Shown here piece by piece: positions 30,751 through 40,328 of a stretch of DNA of 64,000 nucleotides. Below the pieces are notes generated by a model, which was not told where the DNA came from, made no database searches, and saw nothing but the letters and a program-made list of their open reading frames with translations. Position 1 is the first letter of the stretch, and every line of letters begins with the position of its first letter. The stretch is from contig CAXHZN010000004.1 of the NCBI GenBank assembly GCA_964022365.1, positions 68,471-132,470 of the forward strand. The letters are read 5' to 3'. Both the position numbers and the translations under genes were made by a program. This DNA is from CAJXJP01 sp964022365 (GTDB lineage: Bacteria > Patescibacteriota > Gracilibacteria > BD1-5 > UBA6164).

Positions 30751-31983
30751 TTATTTTATAATATCTAAAATAACTTTTGAAATTTTTGATTTATTATGTT
30801 TATAAAAACTATCTTCATCTAATAAATCTGCTTCTATAATTTCAATTTTTCTTCTGACTAATTCTGATTTTTCACCTGGAGATAAAAATAAATAATCCCC
30901 TCATTTTACTGAAATATCATTTTGAAATGCTATTTTTTGATCGTCTGATAAAGTTGGTTTTGCATTATTTAAAACAAAATAATCTATTCTTTTTCCAAGA
31001 AATCTTTCTATTTTATTGATGAAATCAAGTTGAGTGAGTCACATAGTTTCTCATCATTTATTTGTAGAATTTCAAATATAAATTATTTTTGCATTTGATT
31101 CTAAAAGAGATTGTTTAACTCATCAAATAATAAAGTTTGATATAATCGAAGTAAATAAATCTCCCGGTCAAACTAAGATATAATCTGCTTGCACAATTGC
31201 TTCATGCACTTGAGTATTGTGAGAAGCTCAAGCTGAACAATCGGCTAATTCTAAATCTGCTATTCCAGCTGAATATTCGGCTACATTTGAGATTCTATCT
31301 TGAGATTCTATGATTTCACCATTTCACAATATCGCTCTTATTCTTGCTTTTTTTGTCGTAACTGGTACAACTTTTGCTTTTACTTCTAATAAATCATGCA
31401 TAAAATCAATCATTGCATCATAACTATCTGAAATATTTTTATGCGATGTTATAATATTTTTTTCAAAATTGTAATATAAACTTGCCATTAAAATATTACC
31501 AAATTTATGTCATTTTAATTCTGAAGTGAGTGGAAGTTTTAAATCTAAAATATTAGCATATTGCTTTTTGAGTAAATTATATAGATCTCATGATTCAAGT
31601 TCAACAAATTTTTGTAACTCTGATTTTAAATCTCATCCTCTCCCAAAAAATAGTAATTCTTTATTTACTTGAGTGAATAATTCAAAAATAGTAAAATTTT
31701 GAATTTCTTCCTCATTAAGAAAAATATACTCAAAAACAAGTGTAAAATAATCCCTATATTTTGATGAGCTCAAAGAGAATAAACATCTTCTTAAATCTCC
31801 CGGTGGTGGAAGATGAAGTCATAACTCATTTTTAAATGCTCACATAAGTTCTCAGGTTGTACGACCATCATCACTCATAGAAACAACTGAAGTTATTTCT
31901 ACTGATTGTGGAAAAAAATCATAAAATGCATCCAAGAGATTTGATTGACCATTTCAACCTCAAATGGTAGTTATTTTTGTCAT
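30751..31983 (-). CDS. YvcK/CofD-like protein (gluconeogenesis factor family)
   Basis: A 410-residue cytosolic protein of the YvcK/CofD superfamily. KITTIGGGNGQSNLLDAF binds the nucleotide-sugar in YvcK, SVVSMSDDGRTTGELM and PPPGDLRRCLFSLS are the conserved loops, and ADYILVGPGDLFTSIISN and IYIGNSTNKGGETMGLT complete the core. YvcK binds UDP-sugars and affects cell shape and carbon flow in other bacteria. Many TGA codons land on its conserved glycines. It lies 17 bases after galU, which makes UDP-glucose; this neighbourhood supports a UDP-sugar-sensing role, as inference. Confidence 0.85.
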
Positions 31984-32000
31984 AAATATATGGTAATAAT

Positions 32001-32876
32001 TTATTTTATATCTAAACTTTTTATAAAATCTATAAAATCGTCTTTAAGTTCTTCTCTTTGAAGTGCATATGCAACCGTAGCTTTTATATAACCAATTTTT
32101 GAACCTGTATCATATCTATCTCAATCAACTGCGTGACCGTAAATATCTTTATCTTTTCTCATAAGTTCTAAAGCATCAGCAAGACGGATTTCTCCATCTG
32201 CGCTTCCACTAGTAGATTTTTCTAAGTAATCAAAAATTTCTGGTGTCATCACATATTTTCCAATAGCAGCATTTCTAGAATTTGTTTCGCTTGATTTTGG
32301 TTTTTCTAAAAACTTTTCTACTTCAAATGTTTTTTCATCTGGTTTAGAAGTTTCTAAAATACCATAATCTGAAACTTCTGATTCTCAAACTTTTACCGTA
32401 GCAATGATTGGTGCATTTTTTCTTGCAAATGTATCAACAAGTTGTTTTGCAGCAGAAACTTTATTATCTATAATATCATCTCAAAATAGTACTAAAAATG
32501 GTTCATCTCATACAAGATTTTTTGTTCTTAAAATTGCATCTCAATCTCCTTTTGGATACGGTTGTCTCACATAAACAATATTTGCCATATTATTCAGACC
32601 TTGTACCGTTTTTAAATAATCAAATTTTCATGATCTATCGAGTCTTTCTTCTAACTCAATATTTGAATCAAAATGATCTTCGATAGCTCTTTTACTTCTC
32701 CCTGTTACAATAATAATATCGGTACATCCAGCAGAAATAGCTTCTTCTACCAACATTTGCATCACAGGTTTATCTATAATTGGAAACATTTCTTTTGGAA
32801 GAGCTTTTGTGGCTGGTAGAAATCTTGTACCAAAACCTGCTGCAGGAATAACGCATTTTCTTATTTTTTGAGGCAT
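32001..32876 (-). CDS. galU: UTP-glucose-1-phosphate uridylyltransferase
   Basis: A 291-residue enzyme that makes UDP-glucose from UTP and glucose 1-phosphate. The N-terminal signature PAAGFGTRFLPATKALPKEM binds nucleotide. The rest follows GalU throughout: PIIDKPVMQMLVEEA, GRSKRAIEDHFD, QPYPKGDGDAI, VLFGDDIIDN, FLEKPKSSETNSRNAAIGKY and GDRYDTGSKIGY. It is in line with the ferredoxin upstream (27 bases) and the YvcK-like gene downstream. Confidence 0.96.
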
Positions 32877-32903
32877 CTTATTTTATTTAAAAAAATTAAT
32901 TTA

Positions 32904-33194
32904 TTAGTACATACTTTTTAAAATTATTTCTCCATCTTCATCAGAATTTACTTTTGCAATACAAGTCATCACTTCTTCATCAGCAAGCGGGAAACCTGGA
33001 GCAGTTGTAGCTTCTTTATTTACAAATTCTTCACCTTTTTCTATTTCACACATACACGCTCCACAAATTCAGGTAAAACAAGCTGAAGGGATTTCAATTC
33101 ACTCAGCTTCTAGTTGTTTTAGAAGAGTTTTGTTTAAGTCTGCATCCAAAGTTTTAATGATTTCTCATGATGCGTTTTTAATAGTTATTTTCAT
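32904..33194 (-). CDS. 2Fe-2S ferredoxin
   Basis: A 96-residue plant-type [2Fe-2S] ferredoxin. CFTGICGACMC near 39-49 gives three cluster cysteines and MTCIAKV near 76 gives the fourth. It carries electrons for an unidentified partner. The ATG overlaps the TAA of the upstream membrane-protein gene (TAATG), which shows tight coupling in the metG-to-yvcK run. Glycines from TGA occur in FTGICG. Confidence 0.92.
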
Positions 33195-33754
33195 TATTTT
33201 TTATTAGAACTAAATTTTTCAGTGACACTTTCATAATCATCCCAAATACTTTTTCCATTTCAAAAAGTTTTAGATTTTTTATTATTTCAGAAAAAATTAT
33301 TATTTTTTGCTGTTGTCTTCCCTACAGCATTTCTCCATGAATTTTCATTGTCGTATTTACTAGATTCAGATTTATTTTCTAATTTTTCAGAAAATTTTTC
33401 TTGAAGTTTTTTTCTATTTTGTTCATAAAATGAACTTTGATTATTTCTTTTTTCTTCTTTATTTTCTAATATTTCATTTTGTTTTTCTATTTTATATTGA
33501 TTTCCGTATCAATTATTTTTTTTGTATCTTTTTCAATTTTCAAGAGAGAATTCTTTTAATTTTGCTTTTATTTCTAATAATTCGTTATTCGACAAAAAAT
33601 AATTTTTTATTTTTTTAATAAAAAATAATCCGATAAGAGAAAATGGGAAAAATGTTACAAATATAATACAAATGATTACAAAACGTGTAACTACTTTTTG
33701 TAATGCTGCTTTTTGTTTATTTGTAAGATGAATATTTTGCTGTGTTTGGGACAT
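33194..33754 (-). CDS. Hypothetical membrane protein, 186 aa
   Basis: Not recognised. One long hydrophobic segment at about 22-47 (VTRFVIICIIFVTFFPFSLIGLFFI) is followed by a charged, low-complexity tail of about 130 residues rich in Asn, Lys, Glu and Ser (NNGYGNQYKIEKQNEILENK, NKKSKTFGNGKS). The tail looks disordered. The gene ends within the ferredoxin start codon and begins 17 bases after metG ends. Confidence 0.6.
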
Positions 33755-33770
33755 AATTTTTAAATAATTA

Positions 33771-35537
33771 TTATTCTACTTCGAATCTCGCAAATAAAGG
33801 TTTCCCTTTTTCCGTAATATTAAATACTGGAGTTTCATTTCTTAGATCTTTTAACTCACCTTTTTCTAGCCTTTGAGCATAATTTTCTAAACCAAGTTTT
33901 TCAAATAATTCTGACATTTTTTCTGGAAAAAATGCATACAGATTTAATCCAACTTGTCTTACTCATTCAGCCAAAGTATATAATGTTTCAATAGTTTCAC
34001 TTTTATCATTATCCTTAATTGTTTGCCAAGGTTGTTTTGTATCAGCAAATTTATTAAGAGAATCTAAAAATTTAAAAGTTATATCTAGAGATGATTTTAA
34101 ATTATACGATTTCATAAATCTATCAAAAATATTATTATATTCATTTAATCAACTTTCTGATATTGAAAAATTTATTTCTGTAATATTTTCAAATCACTTA
34201 TTATCAGTTTTAAATCATGAAGTTTGAATTTCTCATAATCATAAACTCATATTACCCGTCAACCCATTTTCTAAACCTAATTTCATTGTGAGAACCACGA
34301 CTCTGTTTACTAAATTCCCGAAATTATTTGCCATTTTGGCATTGAAGTTAAGAATTGCATCTTTTCTGTCATAATCCCCATCATTTCCGATTGGAAAAGC
34401 TGATAACATATACAGAGTTAATAATTCTTTTGAATATTTTTCAGAATATTCCACTGGATCAATAACATTTCAAATTGATTTACTCATTTTTTGTCCATCA
34501 ACTGTGAAATATCATCCAGTTAATATTTCGTTTGGTAGATAATCATTATCTGATGCTTTATAATGAAGAATTCCTTCTGAGTCAGTTTCTCCTAAATCAA
34601 AATAACTTGCAAGCATTGCTGGCCAGAATATTGCATGAAATCTAATGATATCTTTTCAAACCACATGTAATATTTTTCTTTTATTTTTATTATTTCATTC
34701 CCAAAATATTTTTGACTCATCGATAAATTCTTCATTATTTTTATCTCATGCTCTACTTTTTATACAACTTGTATAATAATTAAATAATGCATCAAACCAA
34801 ACATACGTCACTTGAGTATCATCAAATGGTAACTCTATACCGAAAGTATTTGTTTCTCTTGAAATAGAAAAATCTTCTAAACCTCTTGATACAAATGCTT
34901 TTACTTCGTTGTATCTAAAATCTGGATTTACAAATTTAGGATTCGCTTCATAAAATTCTTCTATCCATGTTTGATATTTTTTTAATCTGAAAAAATAATT
35001 TTTTTCTTTGATTTTATCAGGTTGAGTCAGATGATCCGGACAAACTTTTTCAATATTTTCTGATGGTTTAACTTTATCACTTACAGGAAAAGTATCTCCC
35101 GAAGTTTTATTTCTAAAAACGAGATCTTCGTCTTTTTTAAAAGATTCACAACCAACACAATACATTCACTCGTATTCACCTTCGTAAATATCACCTTTAT
35201 CATAACATTTTTGTAAAACATTTTGAACAGTGATTTTATGTCTTTGCGAAGTAGTTCTGATAAAATCAGTATAATCCATATTAAAATGATTCCATACTTT
35301 TTGATGAGAATCAGCCATATTATCCAGATATTTCATAATTGGCATTCCAGCTTCTTCAGCCTTTATAACAGCTTTTTGACTATTTTCATCAATCCCCGTT
35401 GTAAATCTCGCATTATTTCCAGAAATTTTTTGATATTTATAAATAGTATTTGCAATAGTTGAGCTATAAAAATGCCCAACATGAACAGGTCCATTTCCAT
35501 AATAAATCGGTGTTGTCACATAAAAATTCTTCGTCAT
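33771..35537 (-). CDS. metG: Methionyl-tRNA synthetase
   Basis: A 588-residue class I synthetase that charges tRNA-Met. The start is ATG at 35537; an in-frame TTG just upstream is less likely. The HIGH-type motif is GPVHVGHFYSS. The zinc knuckle region has CVGCESF and a paired Cys further on, VWFDALFNYY is present, and the KMSKS motif is GQKMSKSIGN near 350. The anticodon-binding domain contains NNFGNLVNRVV. The C-terminal dimerisation (EMAP) domain is absent, as in many small genomes. A hairpin with a U8 run ends immediately before the start codon. Confidence 0.96.
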
Positions 35538-35540
35538 CAA

Positions 35541-35591
35541 AAAAAACTCATAAACTAAAATATATTTTCCTCTTATTTTAGTGAGTTTTTG
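35541..35591 (-). promoter_or_regulatory. Terminator-like hairpin abutting the metG start
   Basis: On the minus strand AAAACTCA and CTAAAAT pair with ATTTTAG and TGAGTTTT across a loop, and the stem runs into eight Ts. The metG ATG follows the T run after a single G. The structure is that of an intrinsic terminator or attenuator placed exactly before a start codon. Confidence 0.55.
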
Positions 35592-35670
35592 GCTTTTGTA
35601 AATAGTTTTTTGATAATTAAATTAAAAACTATTGTTCAATAAATCAACTTAATAAATAATGATAAAAACA

Positions 35671-35716
35671 ATAAGTCAATTTTTAAATTGACTTATAAAA
35701 TATATCAATAAGATAT
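35671..35716 (+). promoter_or_regulatory. Perfect 26-bp palindrome overlapping a putative -35 box
   Basis: ATAAGTCAATTT and AAATTGACTTAT are perfect inverted arms with a 2-base centre (35671-35696). The right arm contains TTGACT (35688-35693), a possible -35 box, with AGATAT 17 bases on. It is a candidate operator for the gene at 35767. Confidence 0.45.
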
Positions 35717-35766
35717 TGCTATCTTACATTCGGTAAGAATTCTCAAACAAAAAAAGGAGTACGAGA

Positions 35767-36252
35767 ATGAACACATTAAACACTCAGTTACAAAAATTAT
35801 TATTAGATGCAATAGTTGGTGTACTCATAGATTTTGATGTCGAATTAGAAATTGATTCTTCACTTGAAGTTTCGTCTAAAAAGGTTCCAATGATTCACGT
35901 AAAAAATGAATTACAAATGGAATATTTACAAAACGAAAAAAATAACACCTTAGTTATTTTTCAGCATAATTTCCTTGCTGAATATATAAATCGATATGCT
36001 GAAGATGATGGTTTAGGTTTTCTATTTGAAAATGCTATTGTGAGCTTAGTTAAATACCACGATGATGGTTCGATAAAACTCTTTATTGAAGCTCACTCGG
36101 GTGGAAACGAGATAGCAGATGTTTCAAGATTAGCAAACCTCGGTATTGATGCTGATTTAGTTTTTGAAACGATCGATTCTCTGATTCGTAGCGAAGACCC
36201 AGATATTTTTCATTCGCATGCAGATATAAATGCTGCTTTAAATGAACAATAA
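35767..36252 (+). CDS. Hypothetical protein, 161 aa
   Basis: I do not recognise this acidic soluble protein (pI clearly low; many Asp and Glu). It reads LLLDAIVGVLIDFDVELEID, VIFQHNFLAEYINRYAEDDG and LVKYHDDGSIKLFIEAHSGG. An exact AAGGAG stands seven bases before the ATG. All seven glycines are GGA or GGT and none is TGA. It has its own promoter-like region with a palindrome and a strong terminator, so it is an independent unit. Base and codon use differ from the surrounding long genes. Confidence 0.65.
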   Translation: MNTLNTQLQKLLLDAIVGVLIDFDVELEIDSSLEVSSKKVPMIHVKNELQMEYLQNEKNNTLVIFQHNFLAEYINRYAEDDGLGFLFENAIVSLVKYHDDGSIKLFIEAHSGGNEIADVSRLANLGIDADLVFETIDSLIRSEDPDIFHSHADINAALNEQ

Positions 36253-36260
36253 TCTATCTA

Positions 36261-36289
36261 AAAAAAAAGCGCTTTTAGCGCTTTTTTAT
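36261..36289 (+). terminator. Intrinsic terminator
   Basis: An AAAAAAGCGC-TTTTA-GCGCTTTTTT hairpin eight bases after the stop of the 161-residue gene. Confidence 0.9.
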
Positions 36290-36330
36290 TTGATCATTTC
36301 TTCTCCACATTTCATACAATAGTTTGCATC
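36283..36330. repeat. 48-bp repeat of the zinc-ribbon channel 3' end (orphan copy)
   Basis: This matches 36810-36857 with about one mismatch. On the minus strand it would encode DANYCMKCGEEMIK and a stop, the end of the potassium-channel gene, but here there is no gene in front of it. Confidence 0.8.
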
Positions 36331-36384
36331 CTTTAGATAAATAATTATATTTATCTAATTATTATTATCTATAAAAAATATATT

Positions 36385-36780
36385 ATGAAAAAAGTAATTT
36401 TTACTTTCATTTTATTACTAATATTTTTATATTTGTACTCAATGTACGAAAATAAAAATATTCAAACACAAATCGAAAAAAATGTTATTTCAAATCAAAA
36501 TGAGATTTATACAAGTGATGATAACATGATTCATTTACCATCTAATGAAATTATAAATTCATTAACACAGGAAGATTTTATTTGATTTTTAGTAGCAAGC
36601 AGTCCAAGTTGAAAGGTTTGACAAATGAAAAAAAATCCCAAAACAAATGAATTATTGCAACGAAATGTAAACTGAGAAAATATTGAAAAATTTTTACAAA
36701 TAAGAATTGATGAAATTAATGATGTACAATTACAAAAAGATCTTTTAGAATTTAAACAAATCATCAAAGAATATAAATAA
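36385..36780 (+). CDS. Hypothetical membrane-anchored protein, 131 aa
   Basis: Not recognised. Residues 2-20 form a hydrophobic anchor (KKVIFTFILLLIFLYLYSMY), followed by a polar region rich in Asn, Gln and Ile and a helical C-terminus (LQIRIDEINDVQLQKDLLEFK). Three TGA glycines are read through (for example DFIGFL and SGKVG). The gene is flanked by the two copies of the zinc-ribbon repeat, so it may have arrived or been trapped by a local duplication. A terminator follows directly. Confidence 0.55.
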
Positions 36781-36813
36781 AAAATACCTAAAATAATATT
36801 CTAGGTATTTTTT
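36781..36813. terminator. Bidirectional intrinsic terminator
   Basis: An AAATACCTA / TAGGTATTT hairpin between convergent genes; the channel's stop codon lies in the T run. Confidence 0.8.
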
Positions 36814-36857
36814 ATTTGATCATTTCTTCTCCACATTTCATACAATAATTTGCATCT
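36810..36857. repeat. 48-bp repeat, copy within the channel gene
   Basis: The parental copy of 36283-36330; it encodes the second half of the zinc ribbon and the stop of the potassium channel. Confidence 0.8.
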
Positions 36858-37633
36858 CTAGGATTCATGGTTCTACATCTTTTACAAACTACTCCTCGAG
36901 TATGTTTATGTAAAATATTTTGATTACGAGCAGCTTCTTGAAATACCATTACGGTTACAGCCGAAAATAATCAGATAGTCAGTGGTCAGAGAAACACCAA
37001 AAAACTTCATAGAAATTTTCACATATCAGTGAGTGGATACATATCTCAAAAACCCACTGTTGTCATCGTAACTAATCCCCACCAAAGTGCCATTGGAATT
37101 GAAGTGAATTCTGTCCCTGAAATTCATCTTTCAGTAAAATAAACTGCAACAGAACCGATAAATAATATAATCGCAAACAACAAAGTTACTGCAGCATATT
37201 CATCTTTATATTCTCAAATTGCTTTTATAAATCAACGCGTTAAAGGTATTTTTTTTAATAACCTCACAATCCTAAACACTCTTAAAATTCTTAAAACTTT
37301 TCAGAATTCTCCAACAACAAATACTCCCAAGAAAAATGGAAGAAATGATAATAAGTCGATAATTCTACCAATAGAAAAAATAAATGAAAGTTTGTGTTCT
37401 GCTTTAAATAATCTATAAAAATATTCCCAAGCAAAAACCAAAGAAATAATTGCTTCAAAAATATATAAAGATTTTTTATAAATTTCCTCATTATCTCAAA
37501 AACTTTCAAAAACCAATACCCCTACAAAAATAATTATCAAAAAAGTTATGAAATGATTTATAAAATTTCATAATTTACTTTCGGGATTTTCTAAAATATT
37601 ATTTTTATTTACTGGATTTTCAGCCAAAATCAT
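36812..37633 (-). CDS. Voltage-gated-type potassium channel with C-terminal zinc ribbon
   Basis: A 273-residue membrane protein of the six-helix voltage-gated channel type. The helices include FITFLIIIFVGVLVFESFG (S1) and YIFEAIISLVFAWEYFYRLF (S2). An S4-like arginine helix reads VLRILRVFRIVRLLKK. The pore is ALWWGLVTMTTVGFGDMYP near 180-198, with GFGD as selectivity filter and its second Gly from TGA. After the last helix the cytoplasmic tail is a zinc ribbon, CKRCRTMNPRDANYCMKC, with two CxxC pairs. The zinc ribbon is not a usual channel partner. Potassium selectivity is inferred from the filter. Confidence 0.9.
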
Positions 37634-37670
37634 ATTTTTTAATTTTGTGATCACATTATTTTTTTACAAA

Positions 37671-37703
37671 TAAAAAACTACTATAATTATAGCAGTTTTT
37701 TAT
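37671..37703 (-). terminator. Intrinsic terminator or hairpin
   Basis: An AAAAACTACTATAATTATAGCAGTTTTT hairpin, imperfect, with a T run on +. It lies between the channel start and the stop of the next minus gene. Confidence 0.6.
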
Positions 37704-37719
37704 TTATATTGCAAAGAAA

Positions 37720-38520
37720 TTACTTCTTATTAATCGAGTTAATTCTCATATCAATTTCGTTGATTATCAAAATATATGAATACATAACTTCAACTGGATA
37801 ATATGTAAATTGATAAAAATATTTTTTATTTATATAAATATGAAAAAAACTTCTTGGGTATTTTTGCTTTAATTTCTCATTAAATATTCATATATCATTT
37901 CAAGAATTCATAAAATCAATAATATCAGAGTTATAGTTATGTAAATAATTTTCATAGTTTTGAGAAAATATAATATGATTATCAATAGATGAGAGATTCT
38001 TTTCGAGAGTATTATATAATGATTTTTTTATGAAGTCTATTTTATCAAAATGTATTATTCTATTATGTGAGAATTCTGCTGATTCTTGCTCTATTTTTAA
38101 AAGATATTGATTGATAATATCTAAATCATCAAAAGAAACATATGAATCAATTTTATTTTGCAATTGAGTAAATCTATTATCAAAACACTGTTGTGTAGAA
38201 CATTGAATATTTATATCTAAAAATACTTTTTCACTATTATTATTGAGATTATCAAAATAATTTTGATTAATTTGAATTTGAGAGAAAAAATAAAAAATAT
38301 TATATATAATAAAACATAATATTAATATTCCCCCAAAATAAACATCCAAAATATTACTATTTTTATAATTCCTATATAGTAGAAAAAAATAAAATACAAG
38401 TAATACAAGAGAGAAAATACTAAATAAAATATTTTCACTCAATAGAGAAAAAATAATTAATGTAAAAATTATTATTAACAATAATATATATATTATTGTA
38501 GAAATTAATATAGGTAACAT
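37720..38520 (-). CDS. Hypothetical membrane protein, 266 aa
   Basis: Not recognised. Three closely spaced hydrophobic helices occupy residues 1-80 (for example LISTIIYILLLIIIFTLII and FGGILILCFIIYNIFYFF). A polar domain of about 180 residues follows, with CSTQQCFDN and a helical, Asn/Ile-rich C-terminus. A single TGA (NSGNDIGIF) is read through; stopping there would cut off 60 well-formed residues. Base composition is very AT-rich. Confidence 0.6.
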
Positions 38521-38575
38521 TTTTATTATACATAAAAAAATAAAAATTTATTCCAAATAATATTATTGACAAAAT

Positions 38576-38581
38576 TTAAAA
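38576..38581 (+). promoter_or_regulatory. Consensus -35 box TTGACA
   Basis: TTGACA lies about 80 bases before the ATG at 38659. A clear -10 is not evident (AATATT about 15 bases on), so only the -35 is marked. Confidence 0.35.
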
Positions 38582-38658
38582 AATCAATATTTCGTTTTTT
38601 CTTTTTAAAAATTAAAGCAAACAGACATACAAAACCTAACAAAATATGGAGTCACACC

Positions 38659-39027
38659 ATGAAAAAAATACTTTTATCAATGGCATTTACTAGTTTTTGC
38701 TTAACAGCACAAGCAGTAGAAGTAATTGATGCAGTTTGTTGAAAATTAGATGGACAAATACAATTTAAATATCAAGCAGGATTAACAGATGTCTTAAAGT
38801 ATAAAAACTTTAATATAAGTGCATCTGATTATCAAATTGGTGAATGGAGAACTATTCAAAAACCAATAAATTCAACAATTGGTCATGGAACTTTAACATA
38901 CAAGTTAAGTATGTATCAAGAAGCTCCTGATCTTAGTGAAATCATATCTTTTGATATTAGTACTTCTAATGGAACATTGTTATGGAGAGCTAGATGTACA
39001 AATAATTACGATCCAATAAACTCATAA
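38659..39027 (+). CDS. Secreted protein, 122 aa
   Basis: Not recognised. A classical signal peptide (MKKILLSMAFTSFCLTAQA, cleavage after AQA) precedes a strand-rich domain with two cysteines that could pair, near the start (DAVCGKLDG) and near the end (RARCTNNY). GGAG lies seven bases upstream of the ATG. One TGA glycine is used. The size and signal resemble small periplasmic or secreted beta proteins. It has its own terminator and probably its own promoter. Confidence 0.7.
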
Positions 39028-39040
39028 TTTTTTTACAAAT

Positions 39041-39071
39041 AAAAAAACCGAATTATTTCGGTTTTTTTTTA
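39041..39071. terminator. Bidirectional intrinsic terminator
   Basis: An AAAAACCGAA-TTA-TTTCGGTTTTT hairpin between convergent genes. Confidence 0.9.
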
Positions 39072-40310
39072 TTTTTTTACATTTCTGAGTGCAGCAAATC
39101 TTTTTAAAGGATTTGGATGTGAATAATAGAAAAATTCAAATGCTGGATGTGGAGTGAGATTTGAAAGATTATTTCTCGATAATTTTTTCAAAGCACTAAT
39201 TAATTTTTCTGCATCATAATGTTTTGCAGCAAATTCATCGGCTTCATATTCATTTTTTCTTGATAATAAACTTGTAAGTAATCCCATTACAATAGAAATT
39301 GGAGCGAATAATATTCCAAAAGCAATTGCTCAAACATGAAAACTTCATTCACTTGAACCTAAGGCTTGAGAAACTTCTGGAAAACTTAAAGCTAAACCAA
39401 AAACAAAAAGCATAAATCCTGTTTGTACAATTGAAAACGCTAACATTTGAAATGTATGTTTTCTTTTATAATGACCAATTTCATGAGCAAGAACAGCAAC
39501 TAATTCTTGAGTTTCCAGGTCATTTATAAGTGTATCGTATAAAACAATTCTTTTATTTGGACCAAGTCCAGAAAAATACGCGTTTGCTTTACTTGATCTT
39601 TTTGAACCATCAATAACATAAATATTATCGAGTTTAAATCCTACTTTATTTGAAAATTCTTGGATTGCATTTCTCAATTCCCCATCTTCTAGCGGAGTTT
39701 GTTTATTAAAAATCGGCACAATTACTGACGAATAAAACATCATGAAAAATACAGAAATAAATGTCATCAAAATCCAAGCATACCACCAAAAATTATTTCC
39801 AGCAATAGAATAAATCCAAACAATTAGTGATAAAATTCATCCTCCTAAGAGAGCAGATAAAATCAATCATTTAATTGTGTCGAGGAAAAATAATTTTTTT
39901 GACATTTTATTAAATCAAAATTTTTCTTCGATTACAAAAGTTGAATAATAACTAAATGGTAATCCAATAATAGTTTGAAATAATGTAATAATTCCAAAGA
40001 AATACAGAGCAATAACAATTTGATTATCTGTAAATTGTCTTACAAATTCATCTAAATATCCAAAACCTCAAAATGCTAACATTCCAAGTGTTACGATAAT
40101 CGAAAGTATTGAAGAAATCATTCCAAAACTATATTTCGTCTTTTCGTATTCTAAAGATTGAGCATATTTTTTTTCATCGTACACTTCTTTGAGCTCTTGT
40201 GGTAATTCTGCTGCTTTATTTTTATGATTTAAAAATCATAGAGTTTTTTTTTTTTTTTCTTCTCAAATAACCAAAGCAATAATAATTAATAATATATTTT
40301 CTGGTGTCAT
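39069..40310 (-). CDS. M48 family (Ste24-like) membrane metalloprotease
   Basis: A 413-residue integral membrane zinc protease of the Ste24/CAAX-protease-1 type. LVAVLAHEIGHYKRKHTFQ near 280 is the HExxH site and SRKNEYEADEFAAKHY holds the third ligand Glu. The preceding IVPIFNKQTPLEDGELRNAI and NAYFSGLGPNKRIVLYDTL match Ste24. Several helices surround the catalytic region. The protease probably degrades or processes membrane proteins. A run of 15 T (A in the gene) encodes KKKK near residue 20 and is prone to slippage. Confidence 0.92.
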
Positions 40311-40328
40311 TATATTTTATTCTAATAA

